Positions 1 to 10,789 of a stretch of 64,000 nt of DNA are shown in pieces. Origin of the DNA: Nothopassalora personata (taxonomy: Eukaryota > Ascomycota > Dothideomycetes > Mycosphaerellales > Mycosphaerellaceae); the NCBI GenBank assembly GCA_033816765.1, contig CM066288.1:744001-808000 (forward strand), in the 5' to 3' direction. Each line of letters opens with the position of its first letter. Within the stretch, counting starts at the first letter, position 1. The notes beneath the pieces are model-generated. The model had not been told where the DNA came from. It did not search any database and was given only the letters and a program-made list of their open reading frames with translations. The translations under genes were made by a program, and so were the position numbers.

Positions 1-342
1 ATCTTGTTGCTGTTGGAATTGACGGAAGTCCTCATTGTTTGGACCATTATTCTCGCGACCATCGGCTTCTTGTTCAAAGTTTTCTTGCTCCTGTTGGCCG
101 GGGTCTTGAGCTTCGTGCTCCTCGGGCTGCTCTCCTTGGACTGCGGCATCGTAGACTGCTTCCGCTTCGGTCTCGCCAGTCTGGTCTTGTAATTTTCGCT
201 TCTTCTGTAACCATTCTTGGATCTGTGGTGCGAAGTACAGAAGTGTACATATGGCTGCTAGATGGATCATGTCCTGTAAAAGTGGTGTGCCTGGCGTGGC
301 GAATGGCAGGAGCTTATTGGTGATGCTCATTAAGGAGGCCAT
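1..342 (-). CDS. Unknown membrane-anchored protein, N-terminal part only
   Basis: An open frame starts at an ATG at 342 (minus strand) in a good context (CAAAATGGC) and runs off the left edge without a stop, giving 114 residues. Residues about 20-45 form one hydrophobic stretch (AAICTLLYFAP), followed by a basic KKRK patch and then a glutamine- and glutamate-rich, low-complexity tail. This suggests a single-pass membrane protein with a long polar domain on the basic side. I do not recognise the family. The start is well supported; the 3' end and any introns lie outside the window. Confidence 0.6.
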   Translation of the reverse strand, partial: MASLMSITNKLLPFATPGTPLLQDMIHLAAICTLLYFAPQIQEWLQKKRKLQDQTGETEAEAVYDAAVQGEQPEEHEAQDPGQQEQENFEQEADGRENNGPNNEDFRQFQQQQD

Positions 343-846
343 TTTGTCGAGTGCAGGAGGTGTTCCAGACCAGTAGAGGTCATCTAGAGCTCAACCTCCG
401 AGCCGCAAGGACAGCACTGCGCTGGTCTTTTGGTGATGTGTGGTCTTTCAATCAAGTAATATCCTCGTGCGAGTCGAAGCTTTGTTCGACAAGGCATGGA
501 GTCGCAATTGCCCCGCAGACAGCGGCGGGGCATCCAGCATCAAGATTTCACGCGGCACCCATCAAGATTCCACGCTTCCCTGTCTGCTCTATGACGAGTT
601 GCACGCAAATTCATTCACCTATTGGTTCGCCAGTCGGTCGAGCGCATCGATGAGCTATGAGATATCGCCGCCTTCATCACCGCGCCCGCTGTCTTCGTGG
701 ATGCCATGTCTTTGGCAACATCTGATCATGCGCATTCAGGATTTCAGCGCCTGCGGATGACGCCTCCCCTCGGACTCTGCTTGCGTTAGAACTAGCAATC
801 GAAACAACTATCACGACTGTACCGTCCCGCTCGATCGACAAACAAG
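343..846. other. Intergenic region, divergent promoters
   Basis: About 500 bases lie between the minus-strand partial gene and ALO1 on the plus strand. The short open frames here have no recognisable protein character. It presumably holds both promoters; I see no clear TATA box or repeat. Confidence 0.5.
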
Positions 847-2628
847 ATGAACAGCATCGCCGATGAGGTCGCGAAGACCGACCCAGACGTGCCATTCCGC
901 GCAACAGATGACCATGTCCACCACACCTGGGCAAAGACATTCCAGTCTCGACCCGAGCTCTACATTAAGCCACAGACGCTCGAAGAAGTGCAGAAGATCG
1001 CCAATCTCGCCCGAAGATGTCGCAAAAGGATAGTCGTAGTGGGATGTGGTCACTCGCCCAGCGATCTGACGTGTTCATCATCGTGGATGGTCAACCTCGA
1101 CGACTATGGCAGAGTCTTGAAGGTGGACACGCAGAAGAAGACTCTTCTAGTAGAGGCGGGCATCAGGCTGAAAGACTTGAACGATGAGGCGAACCGACAT
1201 GGCTTGACGATGAAGAACTTGGGCAGCATCAACGAGCAGAGTATCGCGGGTGCTATTTCGACAGCGACGCATGGAAGTTCGCTCAAACATGGCTTGATGA
1301 GCGAAAGTGTGAGGAGCCTGAGGATCGTGCTTGCGAATGGACAAGCAGTGCGATGTTCGAGAGATCGGAACCCAGACTTGTTCCGAGCAGGTCTGATATC
1401 ACTTGGTGCTCTCGGCATCATCGTCGAAGTCGAGTTCGAGATGATCGACGCTTGCAAAATTGAGTGGGTGCAAGAGCTGGTCTCCTTGAAGCACGTTCTC
1501 AACACGTGGGACACCACGCTTTGGACGCAGAAGGAGTATACGCGAGTCTGGTGGATGCCATACATGAAGCGTGCCATCGTGTGGTCAGCAGAGAAGACCG
1601 ACAAACCCCTACGCGACCCACAAGGATCCTGGTATGGCGGCAGCATAGGCTTTCATACTTACCACAACCTCTTGTGGCTGTCTAACTTCATGCCATCGAT
1701 CCTGCCGTGGATCGAGTGGTTCGTCTTCGGCATGCAGTATGGCTTCAGCACGGGCAGCAAGACGTCGGCGGTAGAGGAACTCAAGACTGGACTTCTCATG
1801 AATTGCCTGTACAGCCAATTCGTCAATGAGTGGGCACTTCCACTCAGCAAAGGGCCAGAAGCTATTTCTCGTCTATCAGCCTGGATCAACGGCGAATCGG
1901 AAAGTGTTCATCACATACCATTCAGCATCAAAGGTCTCTACGTGCATTGTCCCATCGAAGTCCGTGTCTCCGATACCTCCAAGACCTCTCCACGACCATT
2001 TCTCGACAACACAGTACAGGACGAACCCACGTTATACCTCAACGCTACACTGTACCGAGCATACCTGCAAGACCCGCCTTGCTGGCGGCGGTACTACGAG
2101 GCGTTCGAGTGGCTAATGCAGGAAATGGGTGCAAAGCCACATTATGCCAAGAACTTCTCCTACACATCGTCAGACTACCTCCAAAACAAGCTTGGCGACG
2201 GATTGGCCCAATATCTCCGCGTCCGCAACGAAGCAGATCGGGAAGGCATGTTCCTCGGCGAGTGGCACCGCCGCACACTCGGCGCAGCGCTAGGTGATAA
2301 GAGACTAGCACTAGAGGAGCAAAAAGTGCACCGACAGAAAGCTCGAGATGGCGGACAGCTCTGGATTGGAGAAGTGCATGCCGGCATCATTGCTCCGGAT
2401 TCTTTTATCGAGCAGCCTATCGCTATGACAGAGAAGAGTGGAAGTCCCGGCGCCAGCTCAAGTGCTTCAAGCTTTGATTTAATGCAAGCTTCGGAGATGG
2501 ATCGAAGTCACATGTTCACAGGCAGTGAATATGATGACGAAGGTGAACTGACAGACAGAGATGACGCCAGATACCATGGGAACCCAAAGCAGTCTGTTTT
2601 TGGGACGAAAGTCTTTGATAAGATGTAG
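847..2628 (+). CDS. ALO1: D-arabinono-1,4-lactone oxidase
   Basis: A single-exon gene of 593 residues. This FAD enzyme performs the last step of D-erythroascorbate synthesis in fungi, oxidising D-arabinono-1,4-lactone with oxygen at the mitochondrial outer membrane. Residues 62-71 (IVVVGCGHSP) match the FAD-binding start of the VAO/PCMH fold, and His69 is at the position of the covalent FAD histidine in yeast ALO1. The substrate-site motif SINEQSIAGAISTATHGSS follows near residue 130. HYAK at 432-435 corresponds to the C-terminal HWxK motif of sugar-lactone oxidases. The tail after about residue 500 is longer than in yeast and is acidic and serine-rich, as in many filamentous fungi. The family is certain; substrate preference is inferred from the kingdom. 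Confidence 0.92.
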   Translation: MNSIADEVAKTDPDVPFRATDDHVHHTWAKTFQSRPELYIKPQTLEEVQKIANLARRCRKRIVVVGCGHSPSDLTCSSSWMVNLDDYGRVLKVDTQKKTLLVEAGIRLKDLNDEANRHGLTMKNLGSINEQSIAGAISTATHGSSLKHGLMSESVRSLRIVLANGQAVRCSRDRNPDLFRAGLISLGALGIIVEVEFEMIDACKIEWVQELVSLKHVLNTWDTTLWTQKEYTRVWWMPYMKRAIVWSAEKTDKPLRDPQGSWYGGSIGFHTYHNLLWLSNFMPSILPWIEWFVFGMQYGFSTGSKTSAVEELKTGLLMNCLYSQFVNEWALPLSKGPEAISRLSAWINGESESVHHIPFSIKGLYVHCPIEVRVSDTSKTSPRPFLDNTVQDEPTLYLNATLYRAYLQDPPCWRRYYEAFEWLMQEMGAKPHYAKNFSYTSSDYLQNKLGDGLAQYLRVRNEADREGMFLGEWHRRTLGAALGDKRLALEEQKVHRQKARDGGQLWIGEVHAGIIAPDSFIEQPIAMTEKSGSPGASSSASSFDLMQASEMDRSHMFTGSEYDDEGELTDRDDARYHGNPKQSVFGTKVFDKM

Positions 2629-2722
2629 ATGACCAAATGAGGGTAGTCTCAGCTCAATTATAGTAGTCAATGCCACTCGAATGCTGCTATGGTATGTGCA
2701 TGCTATTCTGTCAATTCGATGT

Positions 2723-3787
2723 TTACTTCTTGGGGCAGGTCAAGTCGAAGAGTGGTTCTCCATAATTCGGCTTAATGGTGCTGAAAGATATCTCCTTGGG
2801 ATCCTGCTTCGCATCGTCGAGCGTGAACCACCAGGTGTTGATCTTGCCAAAGAGACGACACCCGACATCGTCCCAATACTTCTTCGCATTAGGGATGGAT
2901 GCTACCGATTTGCCGAACTTTTGGGGTCCGGAGACGGGCCATCCGGTCTGGAAAATGTCAGCTCTGATATTGTACGGAAGAGCCGAGAGATACTGACTTC
3001 TGTAACCCAAACTGGTTTTCCCTTCGAGACCGCTACGGTCTTGTTGTACGACTCGAAGAATAATCTCTGGGCATTGTCGATACTGTTCTGCCCGGTGTCC
3101 GTTTCGTAATATGGATAGCCATCTGAACTCGTTAGCAAGACTTCCAAATCACGAAAGCAACACCCCAACATCTTTCAGCAGTGTCAACATACCAAACCCA
3201 ATAAAATCCACCGCGTCGATCACAGCAGTATTACTGCCGTTAACCCACGCGGTCCACGTATCCACATGACCCACCCACGTCCCCTGCGCCACAGTGCCCT
3301 TGATCGCCGCCCTCGTCTGCTTAATATAATCGACCAGAACTCCCGGCCCAACCCCAACATTCTCCTTATTCTTGATGGCCGTCGGCGTGATGCGATACAT
3401 ATCTTCACTACCCACGCTGATTCCAATCACAATATCCTTCCAATGCGTCTGGTGCGCTGCGATGGCTTTTTTCAAGGCGGTGAGCTCATTGTTGAAAGCT
3501 TCCTGGCCCGCGGAGGCCCACAGCCCAAGGAGGAGTTTGGTGTATTTTGTGTCGATGGCGGGTTGGAAGGCTTCGACTGGGTCGTTGGTGGTGCCGGCTT
3601 GGATTGTGGTGAAGAGACGGATCGAAGTGAAGGGTGCGGTTCCCGGTAAGGTGCGGATTCTGTCGAATTCCCTTCTGAAGTCGGCTGCGTGTTTGATGCC
3701 ATTGGGACCTGTGCCGCCGGAGTTGAAGCCGCGGATTCCAGCGGCGGTGGCGGTGGTTGTTAGAGCTAGGAGGTGAAGGAGATGCAT
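2723..3787 (-). CDS. Secreted GH17 glucan endo-1,3-beta-glucosidase
   Basis: Three exons read on the minus strand: 3787-3193, 3122-2998 and 2947-2723, giving 314 residues. The introns (3123-3192 and 2948-2997) have GT..AG ends, and the first has a GCTAAC branch point. The start is the ATG at 3787; the open frame upstream of it begins only at a TTG. Residues 1-17 look like a signal peptide ([17 protein letters not shown]). The family signature VTE|TGWP is rebuilt exactly across intron 2, putting the predicted nucleophile Glu240 in the last codon of exon 2. The predicted acid/base is Glu128 in SVGSE. GH17 enzymes of this size cut or remodel cell-wall beta-1,3-glucan. No GPI-anchor signal or serine/threonine-rich tail is seen, so a soluble secreted enzyme is likely. 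Confidence 0.88.
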
Positions 3788-5049
3788 TACGATTACCAAT
3801 AACGAATGTTGGCTTATGTGGTGCTGTATGTGTTAGCGAGAGGTTGAGTTCTTGTAAGATGCAAGTCGAAGCAAGTCGTAAGCTTCCGGAATATGTTCAA
3901 GGAAAGCATGTTACTCTACATGGACAAGGATGTCGGCGAGCGATTCAGTAACAACCCAATGAACCTTGTTCTCGATGCAGGTGGGATATGCGGCCGGGTG
4001 ATGACCATATTTGCGTCAAGAGGCAGACATGAGCGGGCATCGTATTGGCCTAGTGGGGAGCTGCTCACGCATTGTTTGGCTGAAATGACATGAGAGGGCA
4101 AGTAGGCTGTTTGGCGAGAGATTATGTCGCGTGGTCATGACGTACGGAAAGTGAAATGCTGTGACATCTACCAAATCCGACGCTCGATGTTGTGCAGCTT
4201 GCTTCACAGCTGGGGTGTATATGTGCTTCATCACGGGCGGTCCGCCATTTCTAGACAATTAAGAAGCTGCTTAGCCGCGACGGCACCGCCTCTGCTGTCT
4301 TGATTCTCGATTGCAGCGGGCCAAGCTCCAGTCCAGAGAAGTGCCGACAGCGTCATTGGCACTTCCTGTGGAACTCGAAGTGCGATGCTACTTCCACTAA
4401 TCACCACAGCCGCCAACTCAAAGCAATACATGCAGCTACAAGAGGCACTGAGGCAGAAACTACCACTTCTTGATGTTTCACAACAGTGTCGGCAACAGCT
4501 GTGATAGGCATGCTTCGGCAGTCTGGGACTCTTGATCGACCTGGATTGCAAGGCACGCGTTAAGATTGCCAGATGTAAACCAGATACTGTGTGGAATGAG
4601 TCCCGCGTGGCTAATCGAGTCTAATAGCAAGAACCCGAGCTTCTTGGTTCTGTCCAGTAGGAAGCCAGAGTCCAGTGACCATGGATACTGCAGAGCTACG
4701 GATAGCTTGCTCTTCTGCGTCAGTCAGGACCAAGGAACCCGTAGAATAGTCCAGGTGCGGTGTGAAAGCTGGTCGTCCTCAAGTGGTTATGCAATGCGCC
4801 GAACCATGCGGTTGCATGATCACTTTGGCTTCGCTACGTGCACATGCTATGAATACATTGCAGGCGTGTTGCTGGAGCATTTTGAACGATTGTAGATAGA
4901 GGATAGCATCTTTCCGATCGGTTCGTGTGCGCCGAGTTGGTCAGAGTGTCCCTCGCCTTCGTGCTGAAGTTGCCTACGTGCCCTCGCAGCCAGGTCGTTT
5001 CGCATATGATCCATGTGAGTGGAGATATTATTCATGCCTTGCGCGCCCT
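3788..5049. other. Gene-poor interval
   Basis: About 1.26 kb between the GH17 start and the PET100 end. The small open frames here (for example 4566-4895 plus) show no family resemblance and unfavourable composition. No repeat, RNA gene or relic was recognised. Confidence 0.5.
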
Positions 5050-5481
5050 TCATCCTCGCCATTTCTCGAACAGCGCGTTCCACGGCGAAGACTGACTCTG
5101 ACCTGTCTTCGCGGTGGTGGCCTCCAATATCTCGGGTCTTGGGTGCTGTCTCTCTGCCTCTTGGTTCGCCGTTATTTCGGTCCTCTCTCCTTGCGCCTCC
5201 TTCGCCAACCTCTGTGCTCTTGCTGCCAATCTCCTCTCTTTCAAAATCTTGATCTCCTCGGCAATCTCGTCACGCTCAAACGGAATCTGATGTGTCTGTC
5301 CTTCTTTGGGCCAGAAATCGGGAACACTGAATCTCGAGTCCAAGTTGATACCGAAGTAGTACATGAAACCGATGGGAAACATGATGTACATGCCGAACTA
5401 CTGACATCAGTCCTGTTGGCCCTTTCCGATGCGAAGACGTTCGTTCCTCACCTTGAAGACTTCGAGGTTTGGGCCGCCCAT
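5050..5481 (-). CDS. PET100: Cytochrome c oxidase assembly factor Pet100
   Basis: Two exons, 5481-5452 and 5397-5050 (minus), giving 125 residues. The 10-codon first exon encodes MGGPNLEVFK and joins FGMYIMFPIGFMYYFG after a 54-base intron (5398-5451). This start is characteristic of Pet100, a small inner-membrane chaperone for complex IV subassembly. The hydrophobic segment at about residues 9-26 is the membrane anchor. PDFWPKEGQTHQIPFERDEI follows, then a charged coiled-coil-like tail. The first exon is too short to be found as an open frame by itself but is required for the family N-terminus. Confidence 0.9.
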
Positions 5482-5895
5482 GATTGCTATTGTCCTCCAA
5501 ACGTGCGTATGATGACGAAAGTCGTCGACCCTTCGCACACCCAAAGAGATATTATTACTATATGTCGATGTCAATGACCATTGCATGATGTTCAGAAGCC
5601 AGCGAGCTTCCGCAATCTTAGCTCGTCTTGGCGCCCGAGAGTCGCTCTCGGTGGTTTTAGAATAGCTGACGTACTCGTCTTTGCAAACACGCCTGATTGT
5701 CCGGATAATGCGGTATTTACTGAATTCACGCGTGACCCCTTGATGAAGCCATTGGCTCCATTAGAGGAAGCATGATTCGACATAAACGCGACGCTGCAGT
5801 CCATGGTTCCTTCTGCCAAGGCTAGCACACATTCGACATGGGCTGCTCTTCCTCCACGCTCATCAAGATGTTAAAAGCCGAGAGGGCAGCCAGAG
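5482..5895. other. Intergenic region, PET100 / sphingomyelinase divergent promoters
   Basis: Roughly 400 bases between two divergently transcribed genes. No gene is recognised; an upstream ATG at 5838 opens a frame different from that of the sphingomyelinase and could act only as an upstream ORF. Confidence 0.4.
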
Positions 5896-8077
5896 ATGGG
5901 CGTCCGCTTGCAGACTATAATACTGATCGTCTTCGTGGGGAGCATGCCATACTGCGAGCGCGTCCTTGCCGTCGCCCCGCTCCTTGTTCAGCTTGGACAT
6001 GCACAATCTGGTTATGGCAATGCAGCCGCAAGTGCGCCTGGTGCGAGCTCTTTTGTTGCACCATTCGGCTATCCTACCTCCGTCTTCTCGTCCTACTTCC
6101 CGTCGCCGACTGGGCAGGAGCCGCAGCCAGCAGTATACGACCCAATCTTGAACACTACCTGTATGGTCCGTGAGGCCTTACTAGAGATACAAGCATTAAC
6201 ATCGCACAGTTCCTGCCAATTTGACCAACCCAGACACAATACCAGACGATGATCCAGACCCAGTCTACTATCCAGATCCAATTGCGAATTTGACCAATGC
6301 GGAGCAGCAGAAAGTTATCGACAACGTCGTCAAGCAGGTCAAGGAAGTCATTGCGAGCCCTTCCTTCACTAGCAACTGCTCCAAATGTATTGCTGCTCTG
6401 TCGGACGCGAAGGCTGCGGCCCAGCTTGCTCCGAGCCTCGTACCCGCAGCCATGGTCAGTTTGTGCAACGAGACTGGGCTGCATTCTGCCAGTACTTGTA
6501 AGGAAGACTTTGAGGCTACCACTTTCGGCGCCATCTGGACGCAGGTCCTGGCATTCGCCGATGTTAGTGGGCTGGACGGGCAATACATCTGCCACTCTAT
6601 CTTCAGCTCAGCCTGTCCAGCGCCGACCACCTCTCCACTGAACATAACGAGGCTGTTCTCAAAGGCCAAGCCGGCGAATGCTACAGCTCCTAAAGCTAGT
6701 GGGAAGCGTGTCAAAGTCCTACACATGAGCGACTTTCACCTCGATCCCCGTTACAAAATCGGATCTGAGGGCAATTGCACTTCTTCATTGTGCTGTCGGA
6801 GCAACAATGACAATACTGCACTCCCGAATGGACAGATTAGCTTCCCAGCTCCTCCATTCGGCTACTTCAAGTGTGACACGCCTTATGATCTTGGGTTGGC
6901 CGCATTGCAAGCCGTGGGCCCTTTGACTGGCACTTCGAAAGACGATCCTTTGGGTTGGACGATCTATACTGGTGACCTTGTCTCTCATGATCCTCAGACC
7001 GAGCTCAGTCGTGCGTACACTGAGTATGCGGAGGCATCAGTGTATAACTACCTTTTCAAGAAGTACCTTACAGGTCCCGTCTTCCCAGTCCTTGGCAACC
7101 ATGATTCGAACCCAGAGGCTATCGACGCCCCTCACTCCCTCCCTGGACGACTTGGTCAACAGATGAGCTGGAACTACGACCATGTCGCAGCACTGTGGAA
7201 ACATGAAGGCTGGCTTGACGATGCAGCAGAAAAGCAAGCTCGGCTACACTACGGTGCCTACAGCATCAAGAACCACTACGGCCTGCGAATGATTACTTTC
7301 AATAGTGACTTCTGGTACAAGAGCAATTTCCTGAACTTCATCAACACAACCAATCCCGACGTCAGCGGGACATTCAAGTTCGTCATTGATGAGCTGCAAG
7401 CCGCAGAAGACGCTGGCGAACGGGTCTGGCTTTTCGCACACGTTCTATCTGGCTGGGACGGCAGCAACCCGATGCCGAACCCAACCAATCTCTTCTACCA
7501 GATCGTCGAGCGCTACTCACCACACGTCATCGCCAACATCTTCTTCGGGCATACACATGAAGACCAGTTCATGATATACTACGCCAACAATGGCACAAAG
7601 CAGTCTCTAGATACTGCTCTCAACATCGGCTGGATCGGACCCTCAGTCACACCATTGACAAATCTCAACAGCGGCTTCAGAATGTACGAAGTTGACACAG
7701 CTTCCTTCGACATCTATGAAGCCTACACTTGGTACACTGATGTCCATACGTTTTCCAACCTTACCAGCCAAGGACCTACATTCGAGCTGGAATACTCTAC
7801 TCGCGAGACGTACGGTCCAGCTGCCGGATGGCCAGAGGATGCACCGCTCAACGCTACGTTCTGGCACGCGGTCACGGAGGCAATGGAGAAGGATCACGGT
7901 ATTGTGAGCAGACAGAATACGCTTATGGGTAAGAGCAGCATCAAGAGTCCAAATTGTACGAGCGATGCTTGTGCTGATGCGAGGATCTGTTATATGAGGT
8001 CTGGAAGTGTTGCTCTGGGCCAGCAGTGTAAGCAGGGGTATGGAAGCGTGCAGAGTGCTTTCACGCCAGCATCCTGA
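5896..8077 (+). CDS. Acid sphingomyelinase-like phosphodiesterase (secreted)
   Basis: Exons 5896-6160 and 6210-8077 join over a 49-base intron and give 710 residues. An alternative in-frame start at 5944 would give a more typical signal peptide (MPYCERVLAVAPLLVQLGHA). A saposin-B-like cysteine domain (NCSKC..., further Cys pairs) precedes the calcineurin-like metallophosphatase core. Metal-binding motifs follow in the usual order: SDFHLDPRY, TGDLVSHD, LGNHDSNP, HVLSGWDGSN and GHTHEDQF. Several N-x-S/T sites fit a secreted or vacuolar glycoprotein. The family cleaves sphingomyelin or related phosphodiesters; the fungal substrate is not known from sequence. The second exon's first in-frame start-like codon is TTG, so the upstream exon is needed. 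Confidence 0.88.
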
Positions 8078-8452
8078 TGAGGTAGATAGATATACACAAA
8101 CTACAGACTGTACCACTATTGGGCCTCTGAGACCCTAGCTAAAAGGTCTTGAGTGCCCTGCAAAGTCTTCACCGTCGTCCCAACGAGAAGAAGTGAAACG
8201 CCGAACTCTCCAGAGCCAAACTCAGGATCATAACTCCAGCAATCCACGATATATCAAACAGCTTCTTGTGCACAATCATACTAACATGCTCGCATAGTCT
8301 TGGCCCCGCATGCTGCCACAGCGCCGAGTGCCTGCAGACTTATGCCAAAGAGTGCCAAATGCGATCGAATCAGACAACAAACTCCTCAAGCTGTCTGCCA
8401 ACGACACAACTACCAAAAAGAAGACAACATGGACCTTTTGCGGGCGACAGAA
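8078..8452. other. Intergenic
   Basis: About 375 bases between the sphingomyelinase stop and the tRNA gene. Short open frames run into the tRNA and are not credible. Confidence 0.4.
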
Positions 8453-8541
8453 TGCATCGGCCGGGAATCGAACCCGGGGCTAGCCGACAAGGCAAGTGAA
8501 TGCAATGGCAACGGCTAATTTTACCACTAAACCACCAATGC
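8453..8541 (-). tRNA. tRNA-Gly (anticodon GCC) with an 18-base intron
   Basis: Read on the minus strand, the acceptor stem GCATTGG (8541-8535) pairs with CCGATGC (8460-8454) with one G-U pair, and the discriminator A is at 8453. The D arm contains GGTTTAGTGGTAAAAT. The anticodon stem AGCCG pairs with CGGCT, and the loop reads TTGCCA before the intron, so the anticodon is GCC. The TΨC arm is CCGGGTTCGATTCCCGG. The extra 18 bases (8505-8488) sit directly after position 37, the canonical site for nuclear tRNA introns. Internal A and B boxes are intact. Confidence 0.93.
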
Positions 8542-9341
8542 AGAAGTAAGGCATCTTGTTGATGAAGACGAGAAAATGCACACGCAATAGATATGCTGTT
8601 GCAATCTATATGCGGTGGGGCCGGGCCGGGCTCCCTCGGATTAAGTGGAGCGGGGCACGACCTCTGACGGTGAAGTGGTTTTGTTGCTCGAGCGTCTTGG
8701 GTACAAGAGTTGTGTCCAAAAGTTGCCGTCTCTTGCAGTGCAGTGATGTGAATGTCCTCTACTTCTATCGCCATAGGCATCGTTGCTGGAGGCAAATTCG
8801 TCTGCTTGTGGTTCAGTCCTCTTCCCCTGAGCCTGAAACTCCGAGAGATATTGTCTGGGGCTGGCATCACGTAACGGTGCACAGGCCTTCCATGTCCACG
8901 CAATTTGTCAACGACGACTGGTGAAAGCTGGCGGGCGAAGAGGACTTGAAGAGTGCCTGTATATGAACGGAGAGTGTTGGGTAAAGAGTGCAGAGAACTC
9001 CAGCTGTATAAGATTATGATAGACTTTGGTACATGGAGACGTCTTCGCGAGCTCGTGCCAAAACATCTGGGCAGGCACTGGTTCAAATGATGGCCTGAGT
9101 GGAGCAATGTTCGACTGTATAGCCGTCGCTGACTCAACGTTGCGTCTGCCCTTGTCCTGTGCTGAGGACAGATATAGCCCGGAATCACGCGGTTCGTGCT
9201 CAGCGGCTCGCATTCGTACAGACTGCATTTCAGACCACGCGTGCCCAGCTGAGACGGGCGATCATTCACCCTCGGACAAGTTTGGCTGTGGTGCCATTTG
9301 ATAGCACCACCAGAACATCAAGACTGCTGAAAGGGTCTTGC
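8542..9341. other. Gene-poor interval
   Basis: About 800 bases upstream (minus sense) of the tRNA. The long minus open frame covering 8370-9269 crosses the tRNA and has no protein features, so nothing is annotated. Confidence 0.5.
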
Positions 9342-9884
9342 TCAGTCTTCCTTCTTCTTCTCGCCCATTTCAATGCCCAGCTCTTCCAGATACTCTCTGA
9401 CGATCTGCACTATGATCCCGTGCTCTTGCTCTTGCTTCAAGCCCGAGACCACGATAACAGCGATCACCCCTTCGACGCCCTGAACTCGGACAGGCCATCC
9501 ACCACCATGAATCGCATATTCTCCAGCTCGCGTACCAAGACCATACTTGGTGCCGAACGCTGCCTCATCGCCCTTGAACTTGTTGTGCATGAACCATGAC
9601 GAGCAGCCGAATCGTAGCACTGTATTCCTCTTGCGAGCCACCCACGAATCGTTGTCGGGGGCTGTTCCGGAGTGTGTCGTTGCGTGGAAAAGGCAGTGAT
9701 TGTTGTTCGCCAGACTGATATCGATAACGACTGGCTTGGAGAAGGAGAGTAGTCTGGTCCTCAACAGAGATCCAAGTGTCCAAGCTGTGTTTGCAGTGAA
9801 AGTCGGGAAGGTGAGCGAATTGTCGATGATGCTGATCTCCTCGAGCTCACGCGGAGGCATCGGAATGGTTGGTTCTGCGTCCAT
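9342..9884 (-). CDS. HbpS/GlcG-like (UPF0303) protein
   Basis: A single exon of 180 residues from the ATG at 9884. The open frame continues upstream, but the residues before MDAEPTIPMPP lack family character and contain likely 5'-UTR sequence. The core resembles the DUF336/HbpS-GlcG fold: an N-terminal helix region, then RKRNTVLRFGCSSWFMHNKF, a GTRAGEYAIHGGGWPVRV segment and a hydrophobic strand, VEGVIAVIVVSGLKQEQEH. Fungal members of about 160-190 residues are annotated as heme-degrading-domain or UPF0303 proteins; biochemical function is not settled. The acidic/lysine-rich tail (GEKKKED) is not diagnostic. Confidence 0.75.
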   Translation of the reverse strand: MDAEPTIPMPPRELEEISIIDNSLTFPTFTANTAWTLGSLLRTRLLSFSKPVVIDISLANNNHCLFHATTHSGTAPDNDSWVARKRNTVLRFGCSSWFMHNKFKGDEAAFGTKYGLGTRAGEYAIHGGGWPVRVQGVEGVIAVIVVSGLKQEQEHGIIVQIVREYLEELGIEMGEKKKED

Positions 9885-10789
9885 GATTGGGAATGTTATG
9901 ATGTCCCAGGTACTGGTTGTGAAGTGGTGACGATCTGGCAGTCGAACGACTGGGCACTTACTGTAGACTATGGCAGTAGAACTGAATTGCCGATATTCAC
10001 CGTGGCAAAGCGCTGACATGTGCAAGAACAAAGTCAGTCTCGGATACTCGTTGTGACTCGTCTTCGGAGACGAGCCGCCGGAAGCCGAGTTTGGCAGGGC
10101 TCCCGAACGATGCTCTGGCTCTGCTGATTGTCCTCCTCCCTGGCTACTCCACTCACACAAACAGTGACTTGATCCTACCAAACACTAATTCTCTATCTAC
10201 GACTTTTGTAGAGTCGCCATCAATGCATCCTGTGGACGACATGGCTCTTTCGCTTTCAAGCATCGGCTTCTCATGAACGACCATCGTGCAAGCTTTGTCT
10301 TGACTTTTCGCAGCGTTGCACCTACCGCTTCCTGGACAGCTCGCTCTACCTCGCGCGCGATGGCGAAACGTTTCCACAAGCCCAACGAGGTGCTTAGAAC
10401 GAAGCACTTGCCAGATCTGTCTGTGTTAGGGAATCGTGGCAGGATAAGCAAGAAGATCATCCTGCGAGGGATGCCAGCCTTAGCGCATCTCACTTCACTC
10501 TCTTTCGCGAGCCAATGATAATGCGAACTCTTCGTAACTGTTCGTAACTCATGCTAGTCAAGGCTGGTACTTGAACAGCGCGTCTCATTCGCACAACTAT
10601 TCTGACGATAGTCGTACTCTTTCACTTCGACGGCTACCACGGAAGCTTCCTCGACAGCCCTCGCATCGGCATTGGCCAAGCTAGCCATAGCCTACCAACA
10701 CCAGTCATCAAGCGCGCAAAAAGCTGCGAGCAGTACGGCAGCCTCGAAACCGGCGATTACACTATTTACAACAATCTATAGGGCCATGC
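9885..10789. other. Gene-poor interval
   Basis: About 900 bases between the UPF0303 gene start and the lipoxygenase relic. No intact gene, RNA or clear repeat is visible. Confidence 0.4.

Noticed and set aside
8370..9269. A 299-residue minus-strand open frame
   Set aside because: It runs straight through the tRNA-Gly gene, has no recognisable domain, and its composition is not protein-like.
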